Below are positions 61,233 to 64,000 of a DNA stretch of 64,000 bases, one piece after another. The notes beneath the pieces were generated by a model, which made no database searches, was not told where the DNA came from, and saw only the letters and a list, made by a program, of their open reading frames with translations. Within the stretch, counting starts at the first letter, position 1. The number at the start of each line of letters is the position of its first letter. The stretch lies in NCBI RefSeq assembly GCF_004102025.1, contig NZ_CP025228.1, forward strand, positions 620,001 to 684,000, written 5' to 3'. A program made the translations under genes and the position numbers. Source of the stretch: Actinomyces qiguomingii. Lineage in GTDB: Bacteria > Actinomycetota > Actinomycetes > Actinomycetales > Actinomycetaceae.

Positions 61233-62344
61233 AAATGACCTTCCGCTGGTACGGACAGGCCTACGACCCCATTCCCCTGGAGCATGTGCGCCAGATCCCC
61301 GGCATGACCGGCATCATGGGCGTGCTGGACCAGTACGCCGCGGGTGAGGTCTGGAGCCGGGAGGACATCGGCACCCTGGTGGAGCAGGTGCACGCCCAGG
61401 GTCTGGAGTGCGAGATCATTGAGTCCGTCAATGTCCACGAGGACATCAAGCTGGGTCTGCCCAGCCGTGACACCTACATCGCCAACTACTGCCAGACCCT
61501 GGAGAACCTGGCGGCCTTCGGCATCAAAGTGGTCATCTACAACTTCATGCCGGTATTCGATTGGTTGCGCACCGAGCTTTACCACCGCAACGAGGACGGC
61601 TCCACCTGCCTGTACTACAACCACGCCGACGTCGAGGGCATGGGGCCGCGCGAAATCGTAGCCATGACCGAGCGCGCCTCCGGTGGACTGACCCTTCCCG
61701 GCTGGGAGCCGGAGCGGCTGGGCAGGCTGGATGAGGTGCTCGCCCTGTATGAGGGCGTCGATCACGCCCAGATGCGCGAGCACTACCGCTATTTCCTCCA
61801 GGGCGTCATCCCCACCTGTGAGAGGGTCGGCATCCGCCTGGCCGTCCACCCCGATGACCCCGCCTGGGACCTGTTCGGCCTGCCGCGCGTGTGCAAGAAT
61901 CGAGACGACCTGGACGCCGTCGTGGGCCTGGTCGACTCCCCGGCCAACTCCCTGTGCGTGTGTTCGGGGTCGCTCGGCTCCAACCCGGATAATGACGTGC
62001 CCGCCATCTTCCGCGAATTCGGTGAGCGCGGCCGCATTGCCGCCGCCCATGTGCGCAACGTCAAGCACCTGGGGCCCAAGCATTTCCAGGAGGCGCAGCA
62101 CCTGTCTGCCGACGGCAGCCTGGACATGGCGGCCATCGTGGAGGCCATCTACGACACCTGCCCCGACGTGTACGTGCGCCCGGACCACGGTCGCATGATC
62201 TGGGGCGAGACCGGCCGCCCCGGCTACCCCTTGTACGACCGCGCCCTGGGTGCCACCTACATAAACGGCCTGTACGAGGCCACCGCCAAGCTCAAGTCCC
62301 GCCCCGCCCCCAAAGTCCCCGCCCCGCGAGTTCGGTCGAAATAA
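61229..62344 (+). CDS. uxuA: Mannonate dehydratase
   Basis: This 371-residue enzyme dehydrates D-mannonate to 2-keto-3-deoxygluconate. UxuA marks are [20 protein letters not shown] at the start, [32 protein letters not shown] (Cys metal ligand), HVRNVKHLG (His ligand) and the C-terminal [14 protein letters not shown] (Asp/His). The catalytic core is intact. The last codons (VRSK-stop) and the TAA lie inside a remnant of the 22-bp repeat, so the C-terminus has been replaced or extended by repeat sequence. Confidence 0.93.
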   Translation: MKMTFRWYGQAYDPIPLEHVRQIPGMTGIMGVLDQYAAGEVWSREDIGTLVEQVHAQGLECEIIESVNVHEDIKLGLPSRDTYIANYCQTLENLAAFGIKVVIYNFMPVFDWLRTELYHRNEDGSTCLYYNHADVEGMGPREIVAMTERASGGLTLPGWEPERLGRLDEVLALYEGVDHAQMREHYRYFLQGVIPTCERVGIRLAVHPDDPAWDLFGLPRVCKNRDDLDAVVGLVDSPANSLCVCSGSLGSNPDNDVPAIFREFGERGRIAAAHVRNVKHLGPKHFQEAQHLSADGSLDMAAIVEAIYDTCPDVYVRPDHGRMIWGETGRPGYPLYDRALGATYINGLYEATAKLKSRPAPKVPAPRVRSK

Positions 62345-62362
62345 CCATCGAGATCGGTAGAT
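62327..62362 (+). repeat. Remnant of the 22-bp array at the uxuA 3' end
   Basis: CGAG of two units lies at 62327 and 62349, 22 bases apart (CGAGTTCGGTCGAAATAACC, then ATCGAGATCGGTAGATATGG). The first unit matches unit 1 of copy A, including AAATAACCAT, and supplies the uxuA stop codon. No terminal repeat is seen here. Confidence 0.7.
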
Positions 62363-62458
62363 ATGGTTGCTGGAGCGGGTGGCGAGGGTGAGGCCGGTTC
62401 ACGCGACCAGTTGAGACCAGGCGCCCGCCGTCAAGTGGGGGCGCGCAAAGGAGTGCTA

Positions 62459-63136
62459 ATGACAGGAACGACTCACACACCTGACCGGGGCGATTGCGCA
62501 GCGTCGCGCCTGACCACAATCCTGGCCGCGAACCCGGTGGTGCCCGTCGTCGTCGTCGATTCCGCGCAGGACGGCGTCAGTGTTGGCCGGGCGCTAGTTG
62601 CCGGCGGCATCACGACGGCGGAGGTCACCTTCCGCACCGCGGCGGGCGCCGACGCCATCCGTGCCATGCAGGACATTGAGGGTCTGACGGTCGGCGCCGG
62701 CACCGTCATCAACACCGCGCAGGTCGAGGCCGCCGTCGCCGCCGGTGCGAAATACATCGTCTCACCGGGCTTCAGCGCCGACGTCGTACGGGCCACTGTC
62801 GACGCCGGGATCGCCTCCCTGCCCGCCTGCTCCGACGCCTCCTGGATCATGGCAGCTCTTGAGCTCGGCATCGGTACGGTCAAGTTCTTTCCCGCGTCCA
62901 TCAATGGCGGCGTGCCCGCTATAAAGGCACTGTCTGCGGTATTCCCGAGTCTGGGCTTTGTGCCCACCGGCGGAATAAACGCCGCCAACCTGGCGCAATA
63001 CCTGGCGGTGGACGCCGTCCGGGCCTGCGGCGGCTCCTGGATGGTAAAGAAAGACTTGGTGGCGGCGGGCGACTGGGAGCAGATCACCCGCCTGTCCGCC
63101 CAGGCCATGACGATTGCGAAGGAGGCCGGCCGATGA
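62459..63136 (+). CDS. eda: KDPG/KHG aldolase
   Basis: This 225-residue class I aldolase cleaves 2-keto-3-deoxy-6-phosphogluconate to pyruvate and glyceraldehyde-3-phosphate. The Schiff-base Lys142 is in GTVKFFPAS and catalytic Glu55 in TTAEVTFRT; FVPTGGINAANLAQYL binds phosphate. ATG 62459 is chosen after AAAGGAG (62447-62453). The frame runs further upstream into repeat-derived sequence. The stop overlaps the kinase start by ATGA. Confidence 0.92.
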   Translation: MTGTTHTPDRGDCAASRLTTILAANPVVPVVVVDSAQDGVSVGRALVAGGITTAEVTFRTAAGADAIRAMQDIEGLTVGAGTVINTAQVEAAVAAGAKYIVSPGFSADVVRATVDAGIASLPACSDASWIMAALELGIGTVKFFPASINGGVPAIKALSAVFPSLGFVPTGGINAANLAQYLAVDAVRACGGSWMVKKDLVAAGDWEQITRLSAQAMTIAKEAGR

Positions 63137-64000
63137 GCACCCTAACCGCGAAAACAGCAAACAGCGAAGCCTCCACCATCGCCGGATCGCTCCGGCCGCT
63201 GCCCGCCGAGGAGTGCCGCTACGACGTCGTCTCCCTGGGGGAGGTGATGCTGCGCCTGGACCCGGGGGAGGGGCGGGTGCGTACGGCCCGTCGCTTCGAG
63301 GTCTGGGAGGGCGGTGGCGAGTACAACGTCGCCCGCGGCCTGTCCCGCTGCTTCGGCCTGCGTGCGGGCGTGGTCACCGCGCTCGCGGACAACGAAGTCG
63401 GCCACCTGATCGAGGGCATGATCCTGGCCGGCGGCGTCGACCCGATGATCACCTGGGCGCCGTATGACGGCATCGGCCGCACCGTGCGCAACGGCTTGAA
63501 CTTCACCGAACGCGGTTTCGGCCTGCGTGGCGCCCTGGGCGTGTCCGACCGCGGGAACACTGCCATTGCCCAGCTGCGGCCCGACGACGTCGACTTCGAG
63601 CACCTGTTCGGCACCCTCGGGGTGCGTTGGCTGCACACCGGCGGCATCTTCGCCGCGCTGTCCGAGTCGGCCGCCGAAGTCGCGCAGGCCGCCATGACCG
63701 CGGCCCGCCGCCACGGCACGATCGTCTCCTACGACCTGAACTACCGTCCCTCCCTGTGGCAGGGGATCGGCGGCATTGAACGGGCCCAGGAGGTCAACCG
63801 GCGTCTGGCGCGCCTGGTGGACGTCATGATCGGCAATGAGGAGGATTTCACCGCCTCCCTCGGCTATCAGGTGGAGGGCGTGGACGCGGGCCTGTCCAAG
63901 CTGGACACCACCGCCTTTGAGCACATGATCGAGCGGGTCACTGCCGACTTCGACAACTTCAAGGTCGCGGCCACCACCCTGCGCCAGGTGCGTACTGCCA
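63133..64000 (+). CDS. kdgK: 2-keto-3-deoxygluconate kinase, PfkB family (partial)
   Basis: About 289 residues are visible before the right edge of the window. The PfkB sugar kinase pattern is clear: VVSLGEVMLRLDPGEGR at the N-terminus, WEGGGEYNVARGLSRCFG, and the later YDLNYRPSLWQ and NEEDF segments. The ATP-binding C-terminal motif (GAGD) lies beyond the window. It phosphorylates KDG to KDPG, the substrate of the overlapping aldolase gene. Confidence 0.88.
   Translation, partial: MSTLTAKTANSEASTIAGSLRPLPAEECRYDVVSLGEVMLRLDPGEGRVRTARRFEVWEGGGEYNVARGLSRCFGLRAGVVTALADNEVGHLIEGMILAGGVDPMITWAPYDGIGRTVRNGLNFTERGFGLRGALGVSDRGNTAIAQLRPDDVDFEHLFGTLGVRWLHTGGIFAALSESAAEVAQAAMTAARRHGTIVSYDLNYRPSLWQGIGGIERAQEVNRRLARLVDVMIGNEEDFTASLGYQVEGVDAGLSKLDTTAFEHMIERVTADFDNFKVAATTLRQVRTA

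Overview
The window is high-GC actinobacterial DNA. Dense short-gap operons, lipobox-type binding proteins, GTG/TTG starts and a WXG/EspC-like gene pair point to an Actinomyces-like member of the Actinomycetaceae; this is inferred from gene content, and no rRNA or tRNA is present to confirm it. Most of the window is a carbohydrate-uptake and catabolism region. Three insertion sequences and a repeat family interrupt it.

Layout. 0.4-4.5 kb: an iron-siderophore ABC importer behind a DtxR/IdeR-like box. 5.1-7.2 kb: transketolase (minus strand). 7.6-13.5 kb: a ribose/rhamnose-type sugar ABC importer plus a TIM-barrel isomerase. 13.5-16.6 kb: two inverted copies of a repeat element carrying 22-bp tandem units, with a decayed IS3 between them. 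16.6-19.6 kb: an ascorbate-type PTS (EIIC, EIIB, EIIA) with its GntR regulator. 20.3-25.0 kb: a galactitol-type PTS, class II aldolase and DhaK/DhaL. 25-28.3 kb: aldo/keto reductase, a membrane-anchored AlbA_2 protein, a structured-RNA candidate and a SorC regulator. 28.5-35.3 kb: LacI, ABC importer and GH31 alpha-xylosidase. 35.2-40.8 kb: a minus-strand array of EspC-like protein, WXG-like protein, orphan C-terminal ORF and four tandem paralogous lipoproteins, one split by an ISL3 element. 40.8-42.0 kb: an IS630 element. 42.5-48.9 kb: LacI, ABC importer and a second GH31 enzyme. 49-64 kb: a glucuronide locus.

The glucuronide locus covers a whole route: glucuronide transporter, beta-glucuronidase, UxaC (glucuronate to fructuronate), UxuB (to mannonate), UxuA (to KDG), KdgK (to KDPG) and Eda (to pyruvate and glyceraldehyde-3-phosphate). 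A direct-repeat motif (GGCAAY-N4-GGCAACC) lies in the uidA/transporter intergenic region twice and before uxuB once, suggesting one regulon. Four genes in the middle (two Gfo/Idh/MocA oxidoreductases, two TIM-barrel isomerase-like proteins) do not belong to the classical route and resemble sets used for oxidative glycoside cleavage.

The two most unusual items are the predicted type VII-like secretion locus with its diversified lipoprotein array (35.2-40.8 kb), and the family of elements with 22-bp arrays whose ends match the ends of the resident ISL3 element. All functional calls come from reading the sequence; no database search was run.
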